64,000 nucleotides of DNA from Straminergon stramineum (lineage: Eukaryota; Streptophyta; Bryopsida; Hypnales; Calliergonaceae), in NCBI GenBank assembly GCA_963920665.1, contig OY987269.1, positions 16,990,501-17,054,500 on the forward strand, read 5' to 3'. Each line of letters starts with the position of its first letter. Position 1 is the stretch's first letter. Position numbers and translations under genes: made by a program. Below the pieces are notes generated by a model. The model saw only the letters and a list, made by a program, of their open reading frames with translations, was not told where the DNA came from and did no database searches. Positions 53,601-64,000 of this stretch are shown in pieces.

Positions 53601-56600
53601 TGCACTGTCCGAGCTTCTTCACCCTGTTGATGCACGTTGGTTGGGTGTCAGTATAGGTAAAATCAGAAACATGTTCAGAAAAAACCTTGAGAATCATGCC
53701 GAAATCGATCAGGCCAAAACTAATTACAGTAATTCAACTGGAACTGTCAAAACGTGTATCGCACGGAAGCAACCTTGAATGACAGAAACAGAGAGAGTGG
53801 CTCAGAAAAAGACCTCAGGTAGCACAATCGTCTGAATCTGTTGCTTGGCTCGTGTGAAAAGATTATGCTGGAAGAGCTTTGAGTTCATTCGTACTGGACG
53901 TTCCTGTCATGACGACGTAAATTCAACTTTTAGCCAACATGAGCTCAAATAATAATCCAGCTAGCACCACAATTGCCTCCCGTCGACAAATTCCAGTCAA
54001 ACTAAACCTACGTTCAGCCCAAAATAAGGCAAGTAACTATCTGAAGACGCTTCACTGGAAACTAAAATCAACAACACAAAGCACGGAAGGCCAAAAGACC
54101 ATCATAGCTAGGCAAGTACATCTACCTGGAACATTGCATCTTTGATAACATTCATGTCGATGTTGTCGTCAAACAAAGTCTGTAAATACAAAAGTCCAAT
54201 CCACCTTCAACATTACCACTTCAAAATCACAAGTGCTTAACCCCATATGGAACAAACGTTCATATTTCGAAAATAACCAATTCAATCGATCATATTGTCA
54301 AAAATATAATTTAGATGGTACCAAATTTCATATCACCACAATCAGCCACGAATATTGGATGTGAATCTCAAAAATAATTAGAATTGAACAAAAGAGCTAA
54401 GCTAACCTGTTAAAAAACAAATGAGGACCGATCTGGGCCTCTTGGTCCTTAGGGATTACAAATAATCACCACAGAGAGTACAATATACACACCTGAGCCC
54501 GTTCAACCTTTAAGGGGGTCTTGGCTGTGATGTAGCCCTCCACATTTGCCAGGGCAGCTGCGGTTTCAAAAGTCAATTGAGGACTTGAGAGGATAGGCAG
54601 TGTCCCAGAATGTCGGGCCTGCCAAGTGAATAACTACGTTATGTACTAAATCCGCAATACAAACAAAAGTAATATCAATGGTCAATGCTGCACCATCGAT
54701 AGAAGTTTAATAAATGGAAACAAGACATCTCCAAATGAATTAGAGCTACACCTTCAAAAGTTCATGAACCTCCTTCGGTGGAGGATTTCCTCCACTCAGC
54801 ACCACAGTTGCTATGTTAGCATCTGACTTGGACTCGTGCAGATGTATCAACCCCAAAAGTATGTCCACTCGAGCAGCAGAAGTAATGACCACAGACCCCT
54901 TCGTTGGGTCAACATGGCGAGGCAAATAGCGAAGTAAATCAGACAGCTGTAAGGTGGCTACAAGATACTGTGTGACCTCTGTTGACATCGCGACTTCCAT
55001 ATCCTCAACGGGATAAAGCAGTTCTGCTCCAAGCTTTTTGGCAACATCTTGCACCTACGAACCAAGGACAGCCCACAAAAAACAATTTCAGCATACCCTG
55101 CACAGCTATCGATAGTATACAAGGTCGCGTTACTATCTAACACTTCCAGAACTGTATCACAAACCATACGGCTATACCATTTCTCTCAAATCTTCCTAAG
55201 ACCATCAATAGTCCATTTGAAGCCAAAGAACCAAATTTCGAGTTCCTAAGACTTAAAAAACAGTTAACTACGGATTCCTCGCTATGTGGTTTCTGAGTGC
55301 AAAGCTAGGGGGTGTCAGCATAGAATGCTACTGCCGTTGGTCAAAACCTGGGTTGTCCACATAACCAGTGAAATTCAAGGACAGAGTGGCACATTCTAGC
55401 GAAACACAATGATTCACAAAAACCAAGTTTATTAAATTACCGAGGTATCTAGAATCTCCTTTTCCATGCGCTAGTATCTCAATGCAATGAGAGCAGCCAG
55501 CATAGCTCGAGGCTTACTGTCTCAGCGATTTGAGTAGTTGCAGGGGTATCACAGGTGCTTCTCAATTATTTCGACCAACCGCACCACGTGTAATCGCTAG
55601 GTTTTCAATCACTAGCTCCACTATCTATTCTTGACACCAAATATTGTAAATAATTTTTATTCATGCTTTGTTTGAGTAAAACATGTTCTTCAAACATTGA
55701 GCAACTTCGATATGTAAATTATCTTCTCAACTAGGTTTATCATTTTATCAGTGAAATTTGAAGGTGAAGGAAGATACCTGAACAGAACGCAAGATCGCGT
55801 CCTCAGGTAATGCTCCTGCATATCGTATTTTTAATTCCTCAAACAGCTTACGGAGTAGCTTGTCTTTCCTTTCGGTCTGAGGTGTTCGATGAACTATGGC
55901 TCCCACAACATCCACGTGCTCGCGACTGAAAACCAAGTCGCTTAGTCTAACATTGTTTACAACTCGCTTCTCCCATTCAAAATCATCCCAGTTCTTCACT
56001 TTGTCCTGCTTGCCACAAGCAATCCCTGAACATTGACGAAACCATACAGAAGAGTTTTGAGATATATCTATTCATCGTCATAATTACCTCATTGAAAATA
56101 AGCATTCTACTGGGAACATAACACTCTACATTAGTATAAAACTTAAACACGTTCCACAGTTGAACACAACGAAACTACAGCACTAAAATATCCAAGAAAT
56201 AGCTCACTTTTAAAGAAATTTGTTCCATGGTTAGGCATGCAATCACTACCGGATGAGCCCGCATGCAAACATATCAACTAATTACCGAATGAAAATAAAC
56301 AAATGATTTTAAAGTGAGCGTATATAAAGTGACTTTACGCTTTGCAAAATATTACGAGCTCAAGATTGTGCACAAAAAGTATTTGAGTTTCTTTTCTTGA
56401 AGCACTGTTCATTGACTCCAAGGGTGTTCAGTCACCTCCTCAAGAATGTAATGGACTCTCCAGGTCTGGCAAATACCGGTAGATAATATCCAGTGGCAGG
56501 TTGCAATGAAAACAAAACTTGAATGATGTCTCTTTCTGTAATTCTGACACAATCATATCCTCCTACATTATGACCAGAAATTTACCTGCATCCGTGACAA

Positions 56601-58477
56601 GTAAAGCTGACGATCCCAATGTTTGCGCGATCTTGGCATTAAGTGTGACTGTGTCATCACCGGCACCTCGCAAGCTTGTCCCCTCAATAACCACAAAATC
56701 ATGATTGGCCTTGCAGGTTTCATAGGCTGACACCAAATTCAAACGAAAAGGTCAATAGCATCATCCCTGGAATGTCGACTAAAAACGATCACAAAACATA
56801 CAGAGACTAGGGCTAGTTTGTGCTGTAAAGGACGCAGATGTGTAAACCTAGCATACTGCAGGCCATTGAATTTGAAGACCCGCAGACGAATACCTCTAAT
56901 TCTCAAAGAAGACCCTCAGAAATCAAAACACTGTAGAACACACCATTTACGGTTTTGTGATAAGAACATAACGCAGGAATCCTACTAAGGGTCTAATTTA
57001 AATGACGGAAAGAGGATTCCTTAGGGATCGGTCTCATTGACCTATGATTTATTTACTTACACCAGGGTTCCTCTATATTTTGGACAAGACATCAGGAGCT
57101 TCCATACCCTACAGAAAGCCGAGTCTACAGGGCAAGCCCTCCTGCCCCTAGAATAGTTCCAGTGTCACGAAATCCATAAAATTTAAATAAACGTATGGCA
57201 AGTTGGTATGGAACGCTAGAGTGGTGGCACATTAATTCAAGGATGACACTAAATAGAACGAAAGGAGTAATGTCAGGGAAGCCAAAGCACAGAAAATAGC
57301 TGTCAACCTTTCAGCACTTCTTCAAGCAAGTCATCGATCTTGTCCTTCGTCACAAGTTCATACGCACGTTCCTGTGTGACTCCCTGCATGCATGCTTGAT
57401 CATCCTTCATTTTAAAAACGCTTTTGATCAATTTGGACCTGAAAATAGAACCATATTGCAAAATACCATCAGACGATTCGAACACTCAAGAAGCACGAGC
57501 CCAATCTCAAAATCAACATTAGATCTACACTAACAGACATTCACATCCACATTCCAAGACACAACACTCGACCATAAGAATCGGCTGATCCAACCTCCAA
57601 CTAGTAACAAACCCTAATCAGATCGATCCCTGCAGAGGATTCATTATCCTCTCAACTAAAACACCGACACATTCTCTGCAAATCTCTCGGATTACATTAA
57701 CTTAATATTGTGACAACTGATACCGTGCGTGAAGGTCTGATTCTCAGGGATCCACGTCACCTCAAACCATTCACAAGATGACATGTGGCACTTTTTTCAT
57801 ACAAAAATGACTTAATTTATGCCGAATCTGACCTTCACGTAGGGGAGCACAACACGGGGCTAAACGCACCCAAGACGTATTCTCTTCATTGATTCAGGAA
57901 ATATAAAAATCAGCCCCACCATTATTACATTTACCACAATACGACCAATTGAATTTATCATTGTAAAACCCTAAATTCTCGGTCAATTTAGGGGTTAAAC
58001 CTACACTAACAAACATTCCCATCCACCCGATGATCGGCTGATCCAACCTTCAACAAGTAGCAAACCCTGCATCTGTGAATGCACCATTCTCTAAATGAAA
58101 TTACTACACCTTCATTTGAATTTTATCTTAAATTAAATTGCATGAGAAGAAACGCCAAGAAAAACGAACCTATGACCGCCGATGGTGGTTTGGTCGATAG
58201 GCCTAAAGTACCCAATTCCAGGCTGCAACCTCTCCAAGGCGTGCAACAAACCCACAGTAACAGCCACAGAGTCACGCCCCACGCCGCCGATGGTATGATG
58301 AATATATAAGCTGTTGGTATGCGCTTCACGTAATGAAGGGATGGTAAACCACCGATAAAGCCTCGAACACCCCCCTGAGTTCGCGCTCTCCAACCTAACT
58401 ACCCCCCTTGCTTGCAACCCCACCAAGAGCTTCTCGCGCAGGCCTTGTCTCGCCTTCTTCCCCAGCACCCGCAACAT
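50666..58477 (-). CDS. PTA: Phosphate acetyltransferase, three-domain form (15 exons)
   Basis: Exons in coding order: 58477-58170, 57438-57308, 56726-56586, 56025-55778, 55054-54752, 54618-54493, 54179-54126, 53903-53814, 53623-53417, 53037-52867, 52717-52510, 52240-52158, 51928-51857, 51572-51510, 50854-50666; 797 residues, all phases consistent. The enzyme interconverts acetyl-CoA plus phosphate and acetyl-phosphate plus CoA. The N-terminal P-loop-like domain holds [18 protein letters not shown] (about 56-73) and GIGYFRPI; the central DRTGG-type domain spans about 275-420. The C-terminal catalytic PTA_PTB domain starts near 455 and includes [27 protein letters not shown] (652-660) and KPVNDLSRG (751-759). 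The leader [20 protein letters not shown] suggests an organelle-targeting peptide. An in-frame ATG at 58504 is an alternative start. The usual partner, acetate kinase, is not in the window. It is the best-defined gene here apart from MDAR and OR. Confidence 0.95.
57524..58075. repeat. Diverged direct repeat flanking the MITE in Pta intron 1
   Basis: CTACACTAACA(G/A)ACATTC and CGGCTGATCCAACCT followed by CAAACCCT occur at 57524-57620 and again at 58000-58075, about 470 bp apart. Just before the second copy, AATTTAGGGGTTAA (ending 57998) is a solo right end of the TTAA family. Confidence 0.75.
57728..57839 (+). mobile_element. MITE in Pta intron 1, with 15-bp inverted ends
   Basis: Ends are GTGAAGGTCTGATTC and the complement of GTGAAGGTCAGATTC, one mismatch in 15. 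The core CACGTCACCTCAAACCATTC plus AAGATGACATGTGGCA recurs at 27287-27405. It lies between the two halves of a diverged direct repeat (57524-57620 and 58000-58075). Confidence 0.8.
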
Positions 58478-58518
58478 CTTGTCCCAGATGCACAATTCCC
58501 CCAAATTCTACCTCACAC

Positions 58519-58527
58519 AAACCCTAA
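58519..58527 (-). promoter_or_regulatory. Telo-box AAACCCTAA upstream of Pta
   Basis: AAACCCTAA lies about 45 bp before the Pta start codon. Telo-boxes are common near the starts of housekeeping and translation genes in plants. With a 9-bp motif in AT-rich DNA, chance is possible; similar words also occur in intron 1. Confidence 0.35.
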
Positions 58528-61500
58528 AACGATACCAATCGATCACACTTCGCCATGGATCACACACATCGGTGGAATACTCCCGAGAATCTCATAAAAA
58601 AACAAACTACTAGCTTGTTGCGTGAGGTCAGGTCACGAGAAAGTGGATTTCCTGCGCCTTGGACGGCAATTGTCTCAAATTGCGTTAATTACACATGGGA
58701 CTGCAATCTGTTCCAAACTGTGACGAGGATCGGTTAGGAGGAACGAGGGGAATGCCTACAGACTGAGAAAAGGGCGGGGTTGCGGGGAGCAGGGGAGGGT
58801 GGCTATGGAGACACTTGGCCATGGCGGAAAGGGGGCAGGTGGAGGATGTGGGTTTGGCTTGTCATGGCACAAGCACCGCTGTCACATCTTCTGCTGAGTA
58901 TCAGGACGATCACCCATTTCCGACCACTTAGTTAAGCAATTCAGCCTATCTGCGGCATGGGGAAATTTTTTTCCCATTTAGAGGAATAGATTTAAGAAGG
59001 ATTTCATAGTTTTTTTATATTTTTTTCCTCAAATACAAGATTACGATGAATTTTTTTCATGAAGATTCTGTTTGCTCCATTCTTGACTTGTAGGCCAACC
59101 TATTTCCAACTATAGGCTGGTTAGAAAACCAATATAAGTGATCGTTGTGGCTTTCAATATACATGTCATGATCATTGTACATTGTCAATGTTCATCTCCC
59201 AAACATTTTCGCCACTTCTATTGTTCTTGCTCTACATGAGCTATCACCTATATCATAGCTGATCGGAATTTCAACAGCCTAAGCTACGAGATTGGAAGGC
59301 TAGTTGGAAATGGATGATCTCCTTTAAGTATAAAAAAAGTTACATGAGGTACAACAATTAAACTTAGGGGTAAAGTAGTCACACCTTTTTCACTCCCTTC
59401 TCCATTTTGAGAGAATGGGGATGTGGCACTCTCTCATTATATCTCTGTGGCTTGCGGAGGCTCCATTCTTTGATGATTGAGAGTGACCATTCTTCTCGTT
59501 TGGAGATGAAAGTGGGCATGAAGAAGATCTTGTTGAAGAATTTTTTATTCCTTGAAAGCTCATTTTCACCTTGCCAATTACATTTTGTTGTTTTATGTTC
59601 CACATTCTTCGCATTGGGGAGTGTTTTGCACATTCTACACATTCATCTTGCAATTCAAGCCTTTTGTCCCTTTTGCGCCTTCATTGCAAGTTATGTGCCA
59701 TCTAAGTCATTCTATGTGTTGTGCAAGTTTTGGATCCTGAGTTTTGGGTGTATGAGAGCTTTGGAATTTGCAATGGCAAATTGCTTTCTTTAATTCTCCA
59801 TTCTCATCCTCTTGACCAACAAAAAGGGGGGTTCACACCTTCTTCATGGTTTATGGCTCCTAATTGGCTTGTCTTTTCTCTCCTCAACTTCTCATTCTTC
59901 ATAGAAATCTCATTTTTGGAGAAGGTATGACTACCTCTAATGCTTTGAGTTAGCAATCTCTCATATTGAACCCTTACTTACCAAGGGGAGTCACAATGCC
60001 TCTCAGTTTCTTCAACAAATTTGCTAAAAGTTTAGATGTCTTTTTGGTTGATGAAGACTTTTTCAGCACATTTGTTTTTCCAACCTCTACACGCCAATCA
60101 CTTATGGATATCCAAGAATATTTCCAACAAACTCAAGGAATGCTATAGTGCTCTTAATCAACCAAGACTCTCCCTAATATCACTAGGTATATTAGAGAGG
60201 GGATTTTAGATCTAGAGATTTTTAGGCAAACTAAATTGTGGCTTAAGAAGTATTTAGACACAAGGTATTTATTTTTGCAAGTTTTCTTTTTCTTCCCATC
60301 TTTCTAAGAACTATAAGAAGTATTGGTTAAGAACCAATAGTAATTCTATTCAATAAAAAAATAACAAAATATTAAATCATAGTTTTCTTATAAAATACAT
60401 ATATTTCCTAGCATACCCAAATCACACTAGTAGGAACCCGTGTTTTTTTGGATGTTAGTGAAAAACAAGCTTGTTTCAAAAAACACGTCATGAAGATGGA
60501 TTGCGGCCATGGGAGGCAAAATTGAATTGGATGTTTCAGAAAACATTTGGATGTCAGAGGAAGAACAAGTTCATGCCCTATGAAACAAGGATGTTCTAAC
60601 AGACGTCCACAGAAACATAGGCTCGTTTTTACAACGTCTACGAAAACACGAATTTGCCATGTCAATAAGGCCTTTCATTTTGACTGTGGATAAGTTATTG
60701 GAAGTTATTGTTGGGTGAAGTAAAAGTCTGGCCACATGTGGAAAAACTAGAAGATGGACAACCCCTTGCGAATTTGGCATCCTTTCAAAAAAGTAGTGCA
60801 TGGATGGATGCCGAAGCTTTGCTTTGGCAAATTTTTTTTCCTGAAATTTCCATTAGTATTAATTGCATTAAAAATTTAAAAATTATGAGTGTAATGCATT
60901 TTACCATGTCTAATTTCTAGAAATATGTGTTTCCATTGTATCTTATACAAGGACATTGTATTCACTTTCTTGTCTTGTTTTGAAGATTTATTTCCAAACT
61001 ATATGTGGAATTGAATTCATTTTTCATTGTAGGATTTTTTTCTCGTAGTTTTTGGAAATAGAAAGAAATATAGAGAATATGGTTATGAATTTGCATTTGA
61101 CTTCATTGTATTAACAAGTCCTAAAAAATTAGCCTCATATATTCTACATTATCTAATTTCCATAAATATGTATATTTTAGAATTAAACATAAATTGTTCT
61201 CAATTTTCAAAGATCATTTTTCCAACAATGTATGAAATTCAATCCGTCCTATTCTCGTTGAAGTTCTTGTATTTACCTTTTTGTAAACAACAAGACATAT
61301 AGGATTTTTTTTAAATGTTTTTGTTTTTTGTTGTAGTCTGTATCGAAGTAATTTCATTCCTCCTTGATATGGCATCCAACAAGGATGAAGTGGCATGCCA
61401 CATCATCACACTTTGACACCATTTGAAAATTTGAACAATATTTTTATAGGCATTAACTAAGACATCAACTTAAACATCCAAATGCTTTTTGCAATATCAA

Positions 61501-62307
61501 CTAAGACATCAATTGAGGCGTCTAGATCTTTTTTGTGATGTCAACTTCAACAACTTTGTATAATTCAAAAAATTCAAATATCCCATATCGTTTATCTTCC
61601 CTCCTACCACCCACTTGTATAAATAGCTTGTTCTTTAGTGTCAATATACTCACAATAAATGGCTTTTCATTGCTACATAAATACCAAATATAATGTACAA
61701 TGTATGGCATATGGTATACTATGTATAATTTACAATGTATGGTGTATTGTGTATGGCCGAATTTGTATGGTGTATGTCAAAGTTGATCAAAACATGTCTT
61801 TGATGTCAAATCTTATGTCTCAAAAAACATCTTGACGTCGAAGTTGATGTCACTAAAATCAATATCAAAATTCTTCTTGATGTCTAAGTTGATGTTCAAA
61901 ATATTATTAATTTTCTTAGACATCATGACATCAGGTGCTATATCAATTGCCAAATCATCTCCAAGTTGGGTGAAAAAAATTCCATGTGGCATTGCCTGCC
62001 CACGTGGCACTCATGTAGAGGTGACATGGCTACCCTTTGTGCACTTTTGGCCCCCTTTTTTTTACCATATTTTTTGTGACATTCCTCCAAAAATAAGGCA
62101 TGTTTTTCCAAATTTCTATGTGTTTTTGCCATATTAATCTTGACAGATTTTTCTAGACATCTATAGTAGACATGCTTCATGTTTACATAAATGTTTGGCC
62201 ACATTTGTGGACTTGTCAGAAGAAACACAGGATCCTTCTAGTGTCATAAATCAAAGTTTTTTATGAAGAAAAAATAGTTTTGTAGTATTGACTCTGACCT
62301 TCCAAAG
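58528..62307. other. AT-rich spacer upstream of Pta
   Basis: The first 350 bp are GC-richer and probably promoter. From about 58.95 kb the sequence is AT-rich. A plus-strand frame of 128 codons at 59407-59793 has no recognisable domain. A CACTAGTAGGAACCCGTG block near 60426 resembles a CACTA-type end without a found partner. Between about 61440 and 61930 the words GACATC/GATGTC and TCAACT recur many times as a degenerate short repeat. Confidence 0.4.
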
Positions 62308-62556
62308 GAGGGGTGCTATTATGTGAGCACAGGAGTGTAAGCCCATAAGCCTATAATACTACACACCTATGTTATAGGTGTATATATTATAGAAACCATC
62401 TACGATTATAGGATATATATGTTACAAATACCCATATTATAGGTCTTTATGATATATACACCTTCTATAGTGTGTGGTATCTATATTATAGGTACCTATA
62501 ATGTAAGCTCAATGCTCACAAGCTCGCATTCTTAGGCTCACATACTAGCACCGTTG
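62308..62556. mobile_element. MITE K with 17-bp inverted ends and a 10-bp target duplication
   Basis: Ends GGTGCTATTATGTGAGC (62312) and GCTCACATACTAGCACC (ending 62552) are inverted with one mismatch. CCTTCCAAAG just before (62298-62307) and CCTTCTAAAG just after (62557-62566) match at 9 of 10 bases, a likely target duplication. That length fits Mutator-type elements. The interior is rich in TATAGG/CCTATA words that also pair. Confidence 0.75.
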
Positions 62557-64000
62557 CCTTCTAAAGCAAGCTTAAAAAAATCATGCACAGTGTTGGAGAA
62601 ATGCAAAGTATGCACTGTAATTTGTATATTGTAAAAGTATTCTTGCACTTTATTACTTCAAACACTTATTTATTTATAAATCTCCCTTTAGATTTAAATA
62701 TACATTATTCAATCTTTAAAACTAGAATGCAATGTATATAGTCTCTAGAAATAAAACAAACTTCTATAAAATCTTCTTCAAACTTAGAATCTTTACAACA
62801 TAATGAGCTTACAATTTCTCATTGTCAACTTAAAAAATAACATAGATATAAAAGACTTCCATAATAATTAACTTCGAATTTCTAATTTAGTTATTGCTTT
62901 AATATTTGTAAGTAGCCTTAGTGGCTTGTTAAATAAGTTGGTTTGTTAAGTTTGTGGTTTCTTTGTGATTGTAATGAGAATCATGGGTAAACTTAGCACA
63001 TCTTCAAGGCAACTATATTATGTACAATTGACTTTTAATGCAAATCAATGGTCTCACAATCCTTCCCTTTACTTGCTGCCATTTTGCAACTATATGTTAA
63101 TGAATTTTTTATATTTATTTTTAAGAGATAAAATCAGAATATCAGATGTCTTTTATGAGTCATGAAATTTCAAATACTTTACGTAAAAATTTGAAATTAC
63201 TGTAAATTTTTTAAAGAAAAAGTGAAGAAAATGCAAATAAAATATCAAATAAGCTCAACAAATCTGAAAATTGTACCATATGTGTACATTATAGTATATG
63301 GCATCATGGTATAAAATAAAGTTACCATGTTATTTTAAAATTAGAAAATCAACAAAACATCATCATAGGCCCAAAGTTCAAATTGCATATATAAGAATTT
63401 TTTAGAATTTCCAATCAGAGTAGAACGTACATTTGATAAGCTCATTTCATTAGTTGGTCTCAAATTCAAAAAATGTTTGAAATTCTCATCAAGAGTATAG
63501 AGGAAGAAGTCCCAAAGTACATTCTAAGGGTGATCCATGGATTAAGCATCTTCTTCTATTGAAATGTCAATAATAAGTTAATAACACAATAGTGCATAAT
63601 ATCCAATACAATTCATTTAAAATGCACTCAAGCAACTCCCTTCCATATTTTGGATGAAAGAATATTTTTTCCATCCTATAAACCTTCTTAAAATCATCCA
63701 AATGACACAAAACTTCCCATCAACATCATTCTAGGATGAAGGTAGTTGTACTCAAATGCAATTTTCCACCATCTATATTTTGGCCTTGAATTGTTAAAAA
63801 TATGATACTACTCTTACACAAGTTTTCAAAAGCAAACAATGGAAATTTAAGCATTTCTTGTCCATTAACCTTGAAACATTGAGTTCACAATTAGTATAGT
63901 AATTTAACCCTAAGGACCCATGGAGGGGTACCTTCAACTTAGGCCACAAAATTGTCCAATTAGTTATCTATTTTAGATCGGATAGAATGTAAGCATTGGA
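62557..64000. other. AT-rich terminal spacer
   Basis: About 63190-63330 resembles family L (shared AAAGTGAAGAAAA and TACATT(A/G)TAGTAT blocks with 47850-47940). A solo left terminus TTAACCCTAAGGACCCATGG at 63904 marks a TTAA-family element running off the window. No gene. Confidence 0.5.

Noticed and set aside
59407..59793. 128-codon plus-strand frame upstream of Pta
   Set aside because: No recognised domain and no splice support. Several other frames overlap it, so chance is the simplest explanation.
61440..61930. Possible CRISPR-like or satellite array of GATGTC words
   Set aside because: Spacing is irregular and there is no constant repeat length; it is a degenerate short-word stretch in a eukaryotic spacer.

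Overview
The window looks like nuclear DNA of a green (streptophyte) plant. All five recognisable genes are split by GT-AG introns, their products are plant-type or plastid-type proteins, and the long spaces between them are AT-rich and full of short inverted-repeat elements. One gene encodes a eukaryotic phosphate acetyltransferase (Pta). That enzyme is known from green algae and some bryophytes but is not part of the usual flowering-plant gene set, so a bryophyte-like or other non-flowering lineage is the best guess. The species cannot be named from sequence alone.

Layout. (1) 1-3798, plus strand: 3' part of an unrecognised Pro/Ser-rich protein gene with coding tandem repeats. (2) 6067-9585, plus: an ORANGE (OR/DnaJ-like zinc-finger) gene in eight exons. 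(3) 9.6-17.5 kb: element-rich spacer. (4) 17988-22306, plus: monodehydroascorbate reductase (MDAR) in ten exons. (5) 22.3-31.3 kb: spacer with degenerate repeats and a near-perfect hairpin. (6) 31357-35328, minus: folate-biopterin transporter (BT1/FBT family) in at least six exons. (7) 35.3-50.6 kb: spacer with a 5 kb long-inverted-repeat element, MITE chains and a SINE-like copy. (8) 50666-58477, minus: Pta in fifteen exons. (9) 58.5-64 kb: AT-rich spacer with one MITE carrying a near-exact 10-bp target duplication.

The genes do not form a pathway. OR (carotenoid/plastid proteostasis), MDAR (ascorbate recycling), FBT (pteridine/folate transport) and Pta (acetyl-CoA/acetyl-phosphate interconversion) are unrelated housekeeping or plastid-linked functions.

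The most unusual content is the mobile DNA. At least six separate elements end in inverted CCCCTAAAGG-like termini bounded on both sides by TTAA, with no other target duplication visible. This is the signature expected of piggyBac-type transposition, which is not a commonly reported superfamily in land plants. Several of these elements sit end to end and share one TTAA. Intron joins were built by eye from reading frame, splice dinucleotides and protein family conservation. They are consistent in phase throughout MDAR, OR and Pta.
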